Assembly: GCF_013348805.1 (NCBI RefSeq)
Contig: NZ_CP054690.1
Coordinates: 1,612,001-1,676,000, forward strand
DNA from: Rhodococcus sp. W8901
Lineage (GTDB): Bacteria; Actinomycetota; Actinomycetes; Mycobacteriales; Mycobacteriaceae
Length of the DNA: 64,000 nt
Direction of reading: 5' to 3'
The notes beneath the pieces are model-generated. The model did no database searches, was not told the DNA's origin, and saw only the letters and a list, made by a program, of their open reading frames with translations. Shown here one piece after another: positions 54,959 through 64,000 of this stretch; positions within the stretch are counted from its first letter, which is position 1, and each line of letters opens with the position of its first letter. Position numbers and translations under genes: made by a program.

Positions 54959-57936
54959 GGCTGCACAACCTGGAGGTGAGCGCGTTCGGGCCGTTCGCCC
55001 GGACCGTCGAGGTCGACTTCGACGAGCTCGGCTCGGACGGACTGTTCCTGCTGCACGGCCAGACCGGCGCGGGCAAGACGACGATCCTCGACGCGGTGGC
55101 GTTCGCGCTGTACGGCACGGTGCCCGGCGCCCGCAAGGACGGCAAGCGACTGCTGTCGGACCATGCGCCGGAGGGCTCGGTGCCGACCGTCCGGCTCGAG
55201 GCGACCATCGGGGGACGCCGGCTGCGCCTCACCCGCTCGCCCGAGTACCAGCGAGCCAAGAAGCGCGGCGCGGGAACCATCACGGAGAACGCGAAGGCGA
55301 CGCTCGAGTGGTTGGACGGCAACGGCGAGAACCTGTCCCGGATCCCCGACATCGCGCGGGAGGTCGAGCGGCTGCTGGGGATGACCTCGGATCAGTTCTT
55401 CCAGGTGGTGCTGCTGCCCCAGGGGGAGTTCGCGAAGTTCCTGCGGGCCGACAACGAGGACCGCGGCAAGCTGCTCGAGAAACTGTTCGACACCATTCGG
55501 TTCAAGTCCGTCGAGCAGTGGTTCGTGGACCGGCGGCGGGCCAGCGCGGCCCGGGTCGAGGAGCATCGCAAGCAGGTGGACCTGCTGCTGGCGCGGGTCT
55601 CGACCGCCGCGGGCATCGAGGTGGGCACCGAAGGCGACCCACTGAGCTGGTCGAGGAAACTGCTGGAGCAGGCCGCCGAGACGGTCGACCTGGCGTCGGT
55701 GGAACTCGCACGTACCCGCACGGTCGAGGAGAAGGCGCGCGCTGCCGCCGCCGAGTCACGTCGCGTGCACGACCTCCAGCTTCGACGGGCCCGCGCGAAT
55801 GCCGAACTGGCGCAGCTCGAGTCGGGTGCAGCCGAGCGTGACGAACTCGCCGCCGAGGTCGACCGCGCACGTCGCGCCGCCGCCGTTGGTGCCGTCGCCG
55901 CGGATGCCGAGTCCGCCGCGCGGGACGCCGAGACCGCGGTCTCGCGCGCCCGTGCCCTCGCCGACGGCCTGAGCGCATCCGCGGACGGTGCCGGTCTGGT
56001 CGCCCCGCTGTCGTGGCCGCAGACCGAGACGGACCGGGACACGATCCGGGCGCAGGCGCGGGCCTGGACCGCGGAGGTGGTCCGCCTGGACGCCCTGCTC
56101 GCGGAGGCCCGGACCGCCGATCAGCTCGGTCGCGATCTGGAGGCGATGCGTGGCCGCGGCGTCGAGCTGTCCCGCCGCGCGCAGGAGCTGGCGAGCGCCC
56201 GCGTGCAGTGGCCGGAGGAACTGCGCGCGGCGGAGGAGGCGGTGCGGTCCGCCGAGCATGCGCAGGCGGCACTGCCGGCCCTGGAGGAGACCTGCGCCCG
56301 CGCCGCGGACGCCGCGGCCGCGGCGACCGAGTTGATGTCGACCCGCGCCTCCCTGGGCGAACGACGCCAGGGCGCCGCGAACGCCAGGACCCGCCACCAG
56401 GACGCTCGGGACCGATTGCTCGACCTGCGGGAGCGGCGCATCGCCGGCATGGCTGCCGAGCTCGCCGCGGAACTGGTCGACGGCGACAAGTGTGCGGTCT
56501 GCGGCTCGGTCGAGCATCCCGAGCCCGCGCGTCCCGGCGACTCCACCGTCACCAAGACCGACGAGGACGCCGCACGGGTCGCCGAACAGAAGGCCGCCGC
56601 CGCGTTCGAGGCGGAGACCGAGCGGGTCACCCAGCTCGAACGGACCGCGGATCTGCTGATCCAGCGTGGCGGCGACGGGGACCGTGACGCGCTGCGGCAG
56701 GCGCATGCTGTCGCGACCGCCGACGTCGAGCGCGCGCGGGACGCAGCGGCCAGGCTCGCGCGGGCGACCGGTGCGGTAGACGAACTGCGTTCCCGCGGTG
56801 TGCAGTTGGAAGAACAGTCGCGCGCGGTGGACAACGAGCGCACCGCGCTCGAGACGCGCATCGAGTCCGCCGACGAACAGGTCCGCCGGATGCGCGACCG
56901 GATGGTGGAGGCTGCCGGGACCGATCGGAGCGTGCCGGCCCGGCGGGAGCGGTTTGATGTCCTCGCGACCTGGGCCGCCGAATTGCTCGACGCCCGCGAT
57001 CGCGCCGCCACGCTCGACACCGCCGCACGTGAACTGTCGGACCGGGCACAAACGGCAGCGGCCGACGCCGGCTTCGCCTCGCTGGCCGAGGCGCTTGCGG
57101 CGGTGCGGCCCGCGGCGCGGATCGAGCAGATCGATGCGGTCCTGACCGCGGCCCGGGACCGGCTCGTCGCCGCCAACGCGGTGCTGTCCGAACCCGACGT
57201 CCAGGCGATCGCGGCCCTCGACCCGGTGGACCCGTCGGTGCCGGAAGCGACGGCGCGCGAGGCCGCGACGGCGGTGGAGGTTGCCGCCACGGTGGTGGCC
57301 GAGGCGGAGACCCGCCGCACCAACGTCGAGCGGTTGACGACCCAACTCGCGGCCGCGATGAAGGGCCTGGGGCCGGTGCTGGCGCAGCACGACGAGCTGG
57401 CCGGACTGGCCGACGTCGTCGAGGGGCGCGGCCAGAACTCGCGCAAGATGTCGCTGCGGTCGTACGTCCTGGCCTCTCGGCTCGAGGAGGTCGCGGTGTC
57501 GGCGTCGGTGCGGCTGCGCCGGATGTCGGCCGGACGCTACGAGTTCGTGCACTCCGACGAGGCCGGTTCGCGTGGCCGCCGCGGCGGGCTGGGCCTGGAC
57601 ATCCGTGACGACTACACCGGCGTCGTCCGCTCGGCGAAGACGCTCTCGGGTGGCGAGTCGTTCCTCGCGTCGCTGTCGCTGGCACTCGGTCTCGCCGACG
57701 TCGTGGCCGCCGAGTCCGGCGGTGTGGTGCTCGACACGATGTTCATCGACGAGGGCTTCGGCACCCTCGACGCCGACACCCTCGACCTGGTGATGGGTGT
57801 GCTCGACGAACTACGCGAGGGCGGCCGCGTGGTCGGCATCGTCAGCCACGTGGACGAGATGCGGCAGCGGATCCCGAGCCGGCTGCACGTGGTGCGGGGC
57901 CGGACCGGGTCCACCGTCGAGATGATCGCCGGCTAA
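54955..57936 (+). CDS. sbcC: SbcC ATPase subunit (Rad50 family)
   Basis: 993 aa from GTG at 54955. Walker A GQTGAGKTT is at residues 35-43. Long coiled coils on either side surround the zinc hook CAVC at 513-516. The C-terminal lobe has the ABC signature LSGGESFLASLSLALGLADV near residue 898 and Walker B DTMFIDEGFGTLD. It is the SMC-like partner of SbcD. Its 3' end overlaps the convergent permease gene by 4 nt. The abundance of hairpins in this chromosome makes an intact SbcCD of interest, but that link is speculative. Confidence 0.95.
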   Translation: MRLHNLEVSAFGPFARTVEVDFDELGSDGLFLLHGQTGAGKTTILDAVAFALYGTVPGARKDGKRLLSDHAPEGSVPTVRLEATIGGRRLRLTRSPEYQRAKKRGAGTITENAKATLEWLDGNGENLSRIPDIAREVERLLGMTSDQFFQVVLLPQGEFAKFLRADNEDRGKLLEKLFDTIRFKSVEQWFVDRRRASAARVEEHRKQVDLLLARVSTAAGIEVGTEGDPLSWSRKLLEQAAETVDLASVELARTRTVEEKARAAAAESRRVHDLQLRRARANAELAQLESGAAERDELAAEVDRARRAAAVGAVAADAESAARDAETAVSRARALADGLSASADGAGLVAPLSWPQTETDRDTIRAQARAWTAEVVRLDALLAEARTADQLGRDLEAMRGRGVELSRRAQELASARVQWPEELRAAEEAVRSAEHAQAALPALEETCARAADAAAAATELMSTRASLGERRQGAANARTRHQDARDRLLDLRERRIAGMAAELAAELVDGDKCAVCGSVEHPEPARPGDSTVTKTDEDAARVAEQKAAAAFEAETERVTQLERTADLLIQRGGDGDRDALRQAHAVATADVERARDAAARLARATGAVDELRSRGVQLEEQSRAVDNERTALETRIESADEQVRRMRDRMVEAAGTDRSVPARRERFDVLATWAAELLDARDRAATLDTAARELSDRAQTAAADAGFASLAEALAAVRPAARIEQIDAVLTAARDRLVAANAVLSEPDVQAIAALDPVDPSVPEATAREAATAVEVAATVVAEAETRRTNVERLTTQLAAAMKGLGPVLAQHDELAGLADVVEGRGQNSRKMSLRSYVLASRLEEVAVSASVRLRRMSAGRYEFVHSDEAGSRGRRGGLGLDIRDDYTGVVRSAKTLSGGESFLASLSLALGLADVVAAESGGVVLDTMFIDEGFGTLDADTLDLVMGVLDELREGGRVVGIVSHVDEMRQRIPSRLHVVRGRTGSTVEMIAG

Positions 57937-59186
57937 CTCTGCGCGGACTCCGCTGTCGGCCCCGAGGAGTTCCCGCTCGGGAGTGCCGGTTGGAGCGGGC
58001 TCGGTTCCTCCGGCGCCGGCTCCGGGTTCGCGGTGGCGGTGCCGTCGGCGGTCGCCTCGGCGGCGTCGAGCAGCGCGTCGTCCTCGAGGCGGTGGTCGAT
58101 CTGCTCACCGAGGTACCGGATGACCACCGCGCCGACGGCCGCGACGGGCACGGCGAGGAATGCGCCGACGATGCCGAACAGCGAGCTGCCGGCCGCGACC
58201 GCCAGCAGCACGATCACGGCGTGCAGCTTCATGCTCTTGCTCTGCAGCACCGGCTGCAGCACGTTCCCCTCGATCTGCTGGACCGCGATGATGATGGCGA
58301 GCACGATCAGCGCGGTGGTCACGCCGTTGGCCACGAGCGCGACCAGGACGGCGAGTGCGCCGGCGACGAAGGCACCGACGATCGGGATGAAGCCGCCGAT
58401 GAACGTGAGGATCGCGAGAACCGGGGCGAGCGGCACACCGAGGATCAGCAGTCCCGCGCCGATGAAGACGGCGTCGATGAGGCTCACGAGGGCCTGGGTG
58501 CGGATGAAGCCGCCGAGGGTGTCCCACATCCGGCCGAGGACTTCTTCGAGATGCCGTCCCGCCCGGCCACCGCCCACGCTGTGCAGCCACGGGATGAATC
58601 GCGGGCCGTCCTTGACGAAGAAGAACGCCAGCACCAGGACCAGGCCGAGCGTGACGATCATCGATCCGGCGGTGGTGACGCCGCTGAACACGCCCGAGGC
58701 GATCGCGGTGCCGCTCTCTTGCACCTTGGCCGTGATGGCGTGGACCGCGGTGTCGATCTGCTCGTCCTGCAGGTTGATCGGCGGACCCTTGAGCCAGTCC
58801 TGAACCTGCTGGATGCCCTGGGTCGCCTTGTTCGCGAGTTCCGGGGCCTGGTCTACCACCGACGGCACGACCAGAGCCACGACGCCGCCGAAGAGGCCGA
58901 AGAAGACGAGCAGCGTGATCGCTGCCGCGCCGGCCGGGGGCACGCCGCGCTTGGTGAGGGCACGGGTGGGCGGCCACAGCACGGTGCAGACGACGATCGC
59001 GAGCAGCACGGGCAGGACGATCACCCACAGCTTCTGCAGGATCCAGCCCAGCACCAGCGCTCCGACGGCGATCGCGGCGATGCACAGCGACCACTTCGCC
59101 AGCCACAATCCGCCGGCCCCGATCACCTCGCCACGATCACGCATGCGCGGGCGCGCGGTGGGCTGGGCGGTCTTCTTGGCGCTCAC
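57933..59186 (-). CDS. AI-2E family transporter / PerM-like permease
   Basis: 417 aa from ATG at 59186. About eight membrane helices are visible, with the family pattern FVKDGPRFIPWL, LEEVLGRMWDTLGGFIRTQA, IGGFIPIVGAFVAGALAVLV, QQIEGNVLQPVLQSKSMKLH and a GIVGAFLAVPVAAV end. A polar, acidic C-terminal tail follows. In mycobacteria the homologue PerM stabilises the divisome; elsewhere the family exports AI-2 or acts as Na+/H+ antiporter. Role here unknown. Confidence 0.88.
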   Translation of the reverse strand: MSAKKTAQPTARPRMRDRGEVIGAGGLWLAKWSLCIAAIAVGALVLGWILQKLWVIVLPVLLAIVVCTVLWPPTRALTKRGVPPAGAAAITLLVFFGLFGGVVALVVPSVVDQAPELANKATQGIQQVQDWLKGPPINLQDEQIDTAVHAITAKVQESGTAIASGVFSGVTTAGSMIVTLGLVLVLAFFFVKDGPRFIPWLHSVGGGRAGRHLEEVLGRMWDTLGGFIRTQALVSLIDAVFIGAGLLILGVPLAPVLAILTFIGGFIPIVGAFVAGALAVLVALVANGVTTALIVLAIIIAVQQIEGNVLQPVLQSKSMKLHAVIVLLAVAAGSSLFGIVGAFLAVPVAAVGAVVIRYLGEQIDHRLEDDALLDAAEATADGTATANPEPAPEEPSPLQPALPSGNSSGPTAESAQS

Positions 59187-59327
59187 AGGTCGAGGGTCCT
59201 TCCGGCGGACGGTGATGGTCGACGTTGAATCTACGCATTTCTCCCGGAGTGGGCTCGAGTAATCGATCCGGTCACGACGCGGTGAAACCCGGAGTTCGCC
59301 GCCGGAACCGTCCGTAGGATCCGGCGC

Positions 59328-59795
59328 ATGGGGAGAATCTGGAAAACCACGGGCAAGACCACAGCCACGATTGTCGCCGCAACCACAGCCGTGTTCGTGA
59401 TCACCGCGTGCAGCAACGACGGCGGCACATCCCAGGAAACCAAGGAGAAGATCAGCTCCGCCGCCACGTCGGAGCCTGGACCGGGCGAGGCGCTGCGCTC
59501 GAGCATCGAGTCGACCGCGTCGAGCGCGGTATCGGGCATCAGCGGTGCCTGGGACCAGGCGAAGCTGACCGCGTTCACCGCCACGTTCCGGACGGCCTAC
59601 CCGAACCTGTCGAGCGACCGCGACGACGAGTCGATCGAGTCGATCGTCAAGGAGACGTGTACGGCCATCGACTCGGGCGCGAGCGACCAGGATCTGGTGG
59701 CGAAGGTCACCGAGGTCGCGACCAACGACGGCACCGTCCCGACCGAGGATCAGGCCAACCGGATCCTGCAGATCGTCCGGCCCGCCTGCCCGTAG
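59328..59795 (+). CDS. Putative lipoprotein, DUF732-like
   Basis: 155 aa from ATG at 59328. A lipoprotein signal ends AVFVITAC with Cys28 as lipidation site. The mature part is a small helical domain (FRTAYPNLSSDRDDESIESI, KETCTAIDSGASDQDLVAKV, QIVRPACP) with two Cys that could pair. This matches the DUF732 pattern of short exported actinobacterial proteins (a Cys in the middle and one at the C-terminus). Function unknown. It converges on the glutamate-synthase-like gene with 9 nt between stops. Confidence 0.8.
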   Translation: MGRIWKTTGKTTATIVAATTAVFVITACSNDGGTSQETKEKISSAATSEPGPGEALRSSIESTASSAVSGISGAWDQAKLTAFTATFRTAYPNLSSDRDDESIESIVKETCTAIDSGASDQDLVAKVTEVATNDGTVPTEDQANRILQIVRPACP

Positions 59796-59804
59796 ACCCG
59801 CCGA

Positions 59805-61382
59805 TCAGAACCGGGACGGGTCAGCGGTGCGCCAGTCGCGCCGCCAGGACTCGCGGGCGTGGTCGAGCAGTTCCTTCGGCTCGAGCCAGTCGTAGAGCTC
59901 GTCGTACGTGCGGGTGGTGACGCCGTCGACCCGGCGGTGCAGCATCGACGGGTCCAGCTCGTCGAAGCCGTCGAGGCCCATCGACGCGACCATCTGCTGG
60001 GCGCTGGCGACGGTCGCCTTCTGGAACCGATAGACCCGCGCCGTCTTGTCGGGCACGTCGAGAGCCTGTGCCCGGGCCGGATCCTGGGTGGCGACGCCGA
60101 CCGGACACCGGTTGGTGTGGCAGCTCTGCGCCTGGATGCAACCGACCGCGAACATCATCGCGCGGGCCGCGAGGGTGAAGTCCGCGCCCTGGATGATGCG
60201 CTTGACGATGTCGGATCCGCTGGCGACCTTCCCGGAGGCGCCGATCTTGATGCGGTCGCGCAGGCCGACGCCGACGAGCGCGTTGTGCACCAGCATGAGC
60301 CCCTCGGTGAGCGGCATGCCCATGTTGTCCTCGAACTCGACGGGGCCGGCGCCGGTGCCGCCCTCGGAGCCGTCGACGATCACGAAGTCCGGCGTGACGC
60401 CGCGCGCGAGCATGGCCTTGCAGATCGCGAGGAACTCGACGCGCGACCCCACGCAGAGTTTGAAGCCGACGGGCTTGCCGCCGGAGAGCGTGCGCAGACG
60501 CACGACGAAGTCGATCAGCTCGTGCGGTGTGCCGAACTCGCGATGCGCGGGCGGTGAGATCACCGTCTGCCCGATCGGGACGCCGCGGGCCTCGGAGATC
60601 TCGGCGGTCACCTTGGTGCCGGGCAGGACACCGCCGAGACCGGGCTTGGCGCCCTGCGAGAGCTTGATCGAGATCGCCTTGACCTGGTCGTCGGCGGCCT
60701 TGGCGGCGAACTGTTCGGGATCGAATCGGCCGTCGGGGGTGCGGCATCCGAAGTAGCCGGACGCGATCTCCCAGATCAGATCGCCGCGGTGCTTGCGGTG
60801 GTGGCGGCTGATGCTGCCTTCGCCGGTGTCGTGCGCGAACCCGCCGCGTGCGGCGCCGGCGTTGAGTGCCTCGATCGCGTTCGCCGACAGCGACCCGAAG
60901 CTCATCGCCGAAACGTTGAGCAGCGCGATGTCGTACGGGCGGCCGCAGTCGGGGCCGCCGATGCGCACCGAGGGCGTGGCCGCGGGTGCGGTCCGGGCGC
61001 GCAGCGAGTGCGTCATGAATTCGTAGCCGATCGCGTGCACGTCCCGCTCGGTGCCGAACGGCTCCTCGTCCAACGTGCCCTTCGCGCGCTGGTACACCAG
61101 ATCTCGCGTCTCGCGGTCGAACGGTGTTCCGCCGGTGGGCGTTTCGATGAAGTACTGCTGAATTTCGGGGCGGATGTGTTCCATGAGGAAGCGCATGTGG
61201 CCGAGGATGGGGTAGTTGCGCAGCACATTGTGGCGCCGCTGCAACAGATCCCACGTCCCGACGAGCGCGAGTGCAACCAACGGAACCGTGGCGACGAGCC
61301 ACCATGGCGAGAAGACTGTGGACGCGACCGCCGCGGCCGCAGCGAGGACCCAGACACCGACGACGATCGACCAACGGACCAT
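59805..61382 (-). CDS. FMN-binding glutamate synthase-like protein
   Basis: 525 aa from ATG at 61382. The first ~45 residues hold two membrane segments (WSIVVGVWVLAAAAAVASTV, PWWLVATVPLVALALVGTWD). The rest is the FMN-binding (beta/alpha)8 domain of glutamate synthase: NVSAMSFGSLSANAIEALNA, GEGSISRHHRKHRGDLIWE, KAISIKLSQGAKPGLGGVLP, DGSEGGTGAGPVEF and the [3Fe-4S] cysteines in CIQAQSCHTNRCPVGVATQD. The glutaminase domain of GltB is absent, so it is not a complete GOGAT. Membrane-anchored homologues are widespread and uncharacterised. It diverges from the first MarR gene. Confidence 0.9.
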   Translation of the reverse strand: MVRWSIVVGVWVLAAAAAVASTVFSPWWLVATVPLVALALVGTWDLLQRRHNVLRNYPILGHMRFLMEHIRPEIQQYFIETPTGGTPFDRETRDLVYQRAKGTLDEEPFGTERDVHAIGYEFMTHSLRARTAPAATPSVRIGGPDCGRPYDIALLNVSAMSFGSLSANAIEALNAGAARGGFAHDTGEGSISRHHRKHRGDLIWEIASGYFGCRTPDGRFDPEQFAAKAADDQVKAISIKLSQGAKPGLGGVLPGTKVTAEISEARGVPIGQTVISPPAHREFGTPHELIDFVVRLRTLSGGKPVGFKLCVGSRVEFLAICKAMLARGVTPDFVIVDGSEGGTGAGPVEFEDNMGMPLTEGLMLVHNALVGVGLRDRIKIGASGKVASGSDIVKRIIQGADFTLAARAMMFAVGCIQAQSCHTNRCPVGVATQDPARAQALDVPDKTARVYRFQKATVASAQQMVASMGLDGFDELDPSMLHRRVDGVTTRTYDELYDWLEPKELLDHARESWRRDWRTADPSRF

Positions 61383-61479
61383 GCGGCGATGGTAGGCGCC
61401 GGACGCGCGCCGTACCCTGTCGGGCGTTGCGGTCGGTGTGTCCACCGGCACCGGTCGACACGAAGGGATGCCCACGAAC

Positions 61480-61911
61480 ATGAGCACGGATCCGATCACC
61501 GAGCTGGAGGCCGAGCTGGTCGACATGTGGCGGCGTGGACGGATTCAATCACGTGCGCAGGCCCGTGCGATCCATCCGAAACTCGACCCGGCCTGCTATC
61601 CGCTGCTCGTGATCCTCACCCGCGCCGACGCGGTCCCGATGTCGGATCTGGTCGCCGAGCTCGGGGTCGAGAAGTCGACGCTGACCCGTCAGATCGACGC
61701 TCTCGTCCGCCTCGGCCTGGCCGAGCGCCGGCCGGATCCGCAGGACGCCCGCGCCCGGCTGGTCGCGCTCACCGATCCCGGGCGCGGCAGGCTCACCGAA
61801 TCGCGGGAGGCCGTCATCGCGCGGTGGCACGAGCGGCTGTCGCGATGGGATCCCGAGGACGTCCGTCAGCTCGCGACGCTGCTGCGGCGCCTGGGCGACT
61901 GCTCCGACTGA
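61480..61911 (+). CDS. MarR family transcriptional regulator
   Basis: 143 aa from ATG 61480 (ATG 61468 is an alternative, but GAAGGG touches it). Winged helix at residues ~40-105: YPLLVILTRADAVPMSDLVA, ELGVEKSTLTRQIDALVRLG, ERRPDPQDARARLVALTDPG. Typical dimeric MarR with ligand-responsive DNA binding. It is followed 76 bp later by a second MarR gene in the same direction. Target not obvious. Confidence 0.88.
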   Translation: MSTDPITELEAELVDMWRRGRIQSRAQARAIHPKLDPACYPLLVILTRADAVPMSDLVAELGVEKSTLTRQIDALVRLGLAERRPDPQDARARLVALTDPGRGRLTESREAVIARWHERLSRWDPEDVRQLATLLRRLGDCSD

Positions 61912-61927
61912 AGCACCACTCGAATAT

Positions 61928-61974
61928 TAGTTGCGCGATACAACCATTAGCTCTATAGTTGTACTACTCAACTA
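61928..61974 (+). promoter_or_regulatory. Double MarR-type operator
   Basis: Two inverted repeats of identical design, TAGTTG-N7-CAACCA (61928-61946) and TAGTTG-N7-CAACTA (61956-61974), start 28 bp apart immediately upstream of the ribosome-binding site of the second MarR gene. TATAGTTG within the second copy may include the -10 element (CTCTATAGT). Confidence 0.75.
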
Positions 61975-61987
61975 ATTGGGAGGGGTC

Positions 61988-62443
61988 ATGGTCGCCACGG
62001 ATACGGCGGACGCGCTGCTCGACAGTCTGCGCGATCTCGTGCGTCGTGGTCGTGAGGTCTCCGCCTCGCTGGCCCGCGAATCCGACGGCGACATGCTCAC
62101 CGAGCCGATGGGGGCGGTGCTGTCGCACGTCGCCACCGGTCAGGGGAGACGCTGCAACGTGCTCGCCGAGCGGATGCGGATCACTCCCTCGACGTTGAGT
62201 CGGCACATCGCCCATGCGGAGGATCTCGGCTACCTGATGCGAGTTCCCGATCCCGCCGATCGCCGGGCCACCCTGCCCGCGTTGACCGACGAGGGGGAAG
62301 CGGTTCTACGTCGGCACCGCGAACGGCAGAGGGAATGGTTGCTGGCCTCGATCTCGGACTGGACCGACGGCGAGGCGCAACAGCTCGTGGACGGGCTCAC
62401 GCGTTTGCGTATGTCGGTCCCGGACGCGATCTCGACACTTTGA
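61988..62443 (+). CDS. MarR family transcriptional regulator controlling the MFS exporter
   Basis: 151 aa from ATG at 61988 with GGGAGGGG 3-9 nt upstream. Winged helix at ~45-110: MGAVLSHVATGQGRRCNVLA, ERMRITPSTLSRHIAHAEDL, LMRVPDPADRRATLPALTDE. It sits behind a double operator and 71 bp ahead of a drug-exporter gene, the usual layout for an autorepressing MarR that governs an efflux pump. Confidence 0.9.
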   Translation: MVATDTADALLDSLRDLVRRGREVSASLARESDGDMLTEPMGAVLSHVATGQGRRCNVLAERMRITPSTLSRHIAHAEDLGYLMRVPDPADRRATLPALTDEGEAVLRRHRERQREWLLASISDWTDGEAQQLVDGLTRLRMSVPDAISTL

Positions 62444-62514
62444 CGTCGAGTTATTCAATTCACTTTTTACGCAACTGTTTTCGGGGTCACTCGAACAACT
62501 CGTGAGGTTTCTGC

Positions 62515-64000
62515 ATGAGCACATCTGCCACCCGGGACACCGGGACATTCGATCCGTCATCCGATTCGCCGATGACCCACAAGCAGCGCATCCAGGCGCT
62601 CGTGGGCCTGCTGCTCGGCATGTTCGTCGCCTTCCTGTCGTCGACGATCGTCTCGAACGCGCTGCCGACGATCATCACCGATCTGCACGGCACGCAGGAC
62701 CAGTACACCTGGGTCGTCACCGCGACGCTGCTGGCCTCCACGGCCACCACCCCGATCTGGGGCAAGTTCTCCGACCTGGTCAGCAAGAAGCTCCTGGTCC
62801 AGCTTGCGATCGCGATCTTCACGATCGGGTCGATGCTGGCCGGTCTGTCGCAGTCCGTCGGCATGCTCATCGGATTCCGTGTGATCCAGGGCATCGGACT
62901 CGGCGGTCTCCAGGCGCTGGTCGTCATCGTGATCGCGAGCATGTTCAGCCCGCGTGAGCGTGGCCGCTACCAGGGCCCGATCGCTGCCGTGATGTCCGTC
63001 GCGACGGTCGCCGGGCCGCTGATCGGTGGCGTCATCGTCGACACCAGTTGGCTGGGCTGGCGCTGGACGTTCTTCGTCGGCGTCCCGCTCGCGGTGATCG
63101 CGTTGGTCTTCGTCCAGCGCACCCTCAACCTGCCCGTGGTCCGCAAGGACGTCAGCATCGACTACCTCGGTGCGGTGCTGATCGCGTCGGGCGTGAGCAC
63201 CCTGCTGATCTGGGTGACGCTGGCAGGCAAGAACTTCGACTGGGCGTCGGGAGTGTCGTACGGCCTCGTCGCGCTCGGTGTGGTGCTGCTCGGGCTCGCG
63301 GTCTTCGCCGAGTCCAAGGCGAAGGATCCGATCATCCCGCTGCGGCTGTTCCGTGACCGCACCACCGCCCTCGCAACCCTCGCGAGCGTCGCGGTCGGCA
63401 TCGCCCTCTTCGGTGGCGCGGTGTTCCTGGGCCAGTACTTCCAGATCGCGCGCGGTTACTCGCCGACGGCGGCCGGTCTGCTGACGCTGCCGATGGTCAT
63501 CGGTTCGATGGTCTCGTCCGCGGTGTCGGGTTCGCTCATCACCAAGTTCGGCCGTTGGAAGGGCTTCATCGTCGGCGGCTCGATCATGATGACGGTCGGC
63601 TTCTTCCTGCTCTCGACGATCGACCACCAGACCAACATGGTGCTGCTGGGCAGCTTCCTGTTCGTGTTGGGCGTCGGCATGGGCATGACGATGCAGAACC
63701 TGGTGCTGGCGGTGCAGAACACCGTGAGCCCGGAGGATCTCGGTTCGGCCAGTTCGACCGTCGGGTTCTTCCGCTCGCTCGGCGGCGCGGCCGGCGTCTC
63801 CGTCCTCGGCGCGGTGCTGTCGAGCCATGTCGCCGACCTCACCACCAAGGGCCTGGCGGCGGTCGGCATCGACGTCGGTGCGGGCGGCGGCTCCGGAGCG
63901 GGACTGTCGAACCTCAACGAGCTGCCCGGTCCCGTCGCGGACATCGTCCGCGGCTCCTACGGTGATGCAACCGCGCGGATCTTCCTGATCTCCGGCATCG
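62515..64000 (+). CDS. MFS multidrug exporter, DHA2 (EmrB/QacA) type, cut by window end
   Basis: The frame opens at ATG 62515 with GTGAGG 8 nt upstream and remains open to base 64000 (495 codons); the stop is outside. Helices start from IQALVGLLLGMFVAFLSSTI with the DHA motif around NALPTIITDL. Motif A is GKFSDLVSKKLL. Motif C-like AGPLIGGVIVD and LGWRWTFFVGVPLAVIALVF follow in order. The long central stretch and 14-helix spacing fit the DHA2 family of proton-driven drug exporters. It follows the MarR gene directly. Substrates cannot be told from sequence. Confidence 0.92.
   Translation, partial: MSTSATRDTGTFDPSSDSPMTHKQRIQALVGLLLGMFVAFLSSTIVSNALPTIITDLHGTQDQYTWVVTATLLASTATTPIWGKFSDLVSKKLLVQLAIAIFTIGSMLAGLSQSVGMLIGFRVIQGIGLGGLQALVVIVIASMFSPRERGRYQGPIAAVMSVATVAGPLIGGVIVDTSWLGWRWTFFVGVPLAVIALVFVQRTLNLPVVRKDVSIDYLGAVLIASGVSTLLIWVTLAGKNFDWASGVSYGLVALGVVLLGLAVFAESKAKDPIIPLRLFRDRTTALATLASVAVGIALFGGAVFLGQYFQIARGYSPTAAGLLTLPMVIGSMVSSAVSGSLITKFGRWKGFIVGGSIMMTVGFFLLSTIDHQTNMVLLGSFLFVLGVGMGMTMQNLVLAVQNTVSPEDLGSASSTVGFFRSLGGAAGVSVLGAVLSSHVADLTTKGLAAVGIDVGAGGGSGAGLSNLNELPGPVADIVRGSYGDATARIFLISGI

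Noticed and set aside
59805-61382. Complete glutamate synthase large subunit
   Set aside because: The N-terminal glutaminase domain and the GltB beta-helix are missing; only the FMN domain plus a membrane anchor is present.

Overview
The window is high-GC actinobacterial chromosome. It fits a mycolate-containing member of the Mycobacteriales, most likely Rhodococcus or Prescottella. The evidence is a mycothiol S-conjugate amidase, an Ag85-type mycoloyltransferase, a short Z-prenyl diphosphate synthase, a wax ester synthase/DGAT, a ketosteroid dehydrogenase behind a KstR-type operator, and many GTG starts with 4-nt ATGA/GTGA overlaps. From recollection of the M. tuberculosis map (not checked), gene order follows two conserved blocks: DUF501-ppx-tRNA-Leu, then fadA, cbs, metB, greA, mca, DUF255, hlyIII, Z-FPP synthase, coaA, glyA, phoH2, fum, glpX, DUF4245, xseBA, ispH.

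Layout. 1-3.4 kb: end of DUF501, ppx, a tRNA with anticodon TAA, a tiny secreted protein, an ANTAR protein and a cold-shock protein. 3.4-13 kb: accessory metabolism (GNAT, SRPBCC, AidB-like acyl-CoA dehydrogenase, LLM oxidoreductase with a frameshifted FMN reductase, PHA-synthase-like hydrolase, rRNA methyltransferase, Bax-inhibitor protein) and a nonsense-interrupted endonuclease-like gene between two near-identical hairpins. 13-26 kb: conserved core with thiolase, cystathionine synthesis (cbs, metB), a cell-wall hydrolase, greA and mycothiol detoxification (mca). 26-30.6 kb: the most unusual part. Six very small leaderless ORFs (34-65 aa), each with its own Shine-Dalgarno site and four or five with their own hairpin terminator, surround a secreted mycoloyltransferase and lie downstream of a WS/DGAT gene. 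Five of the six start M-x-S-[LI]. I interpret them as candidate outer-membrane (mycomembrane) channel peptides of the PorA/PorH/ProtX type with a dedicated O-mycoloylating enzyme. 30.6-43 kb: hlyIII, Z-FPP synthase, a TetR/FMO/esterase cluster, coaA, a DUF885 peptidase-like gene with a 24-bp tandem repeat, glyA, phoH2 with a leader ORF, and KstR-box/kstD. 43-46 kb: secreted serine protease, NTF2-like protein and a deletion-ridden serine hydrolase. 46-59 kb: fumC, glpX, xseBA, ispH, sbcDC and an AI-2E-type permease. 59-64 kb: lipoprotein, FMN-dependent glutamate-synthase-like protein, two MarR regulators, and an MFS drug exporter that runs off the end.

Three coding sequences are visibly broken: the FMN reductase at 7.3 kb, the endonuclease-like gene at 12.1 kb and the serine hydrolase at 45.1 kb. 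Several intergenic spaces carry long perfect hairpins (15-22 bp stems) whose sequences differ from one another, except for the pair at 12.0 and 13.0 kb. No CRISPR array, insertion sequence, rRNA or phage module was seen.
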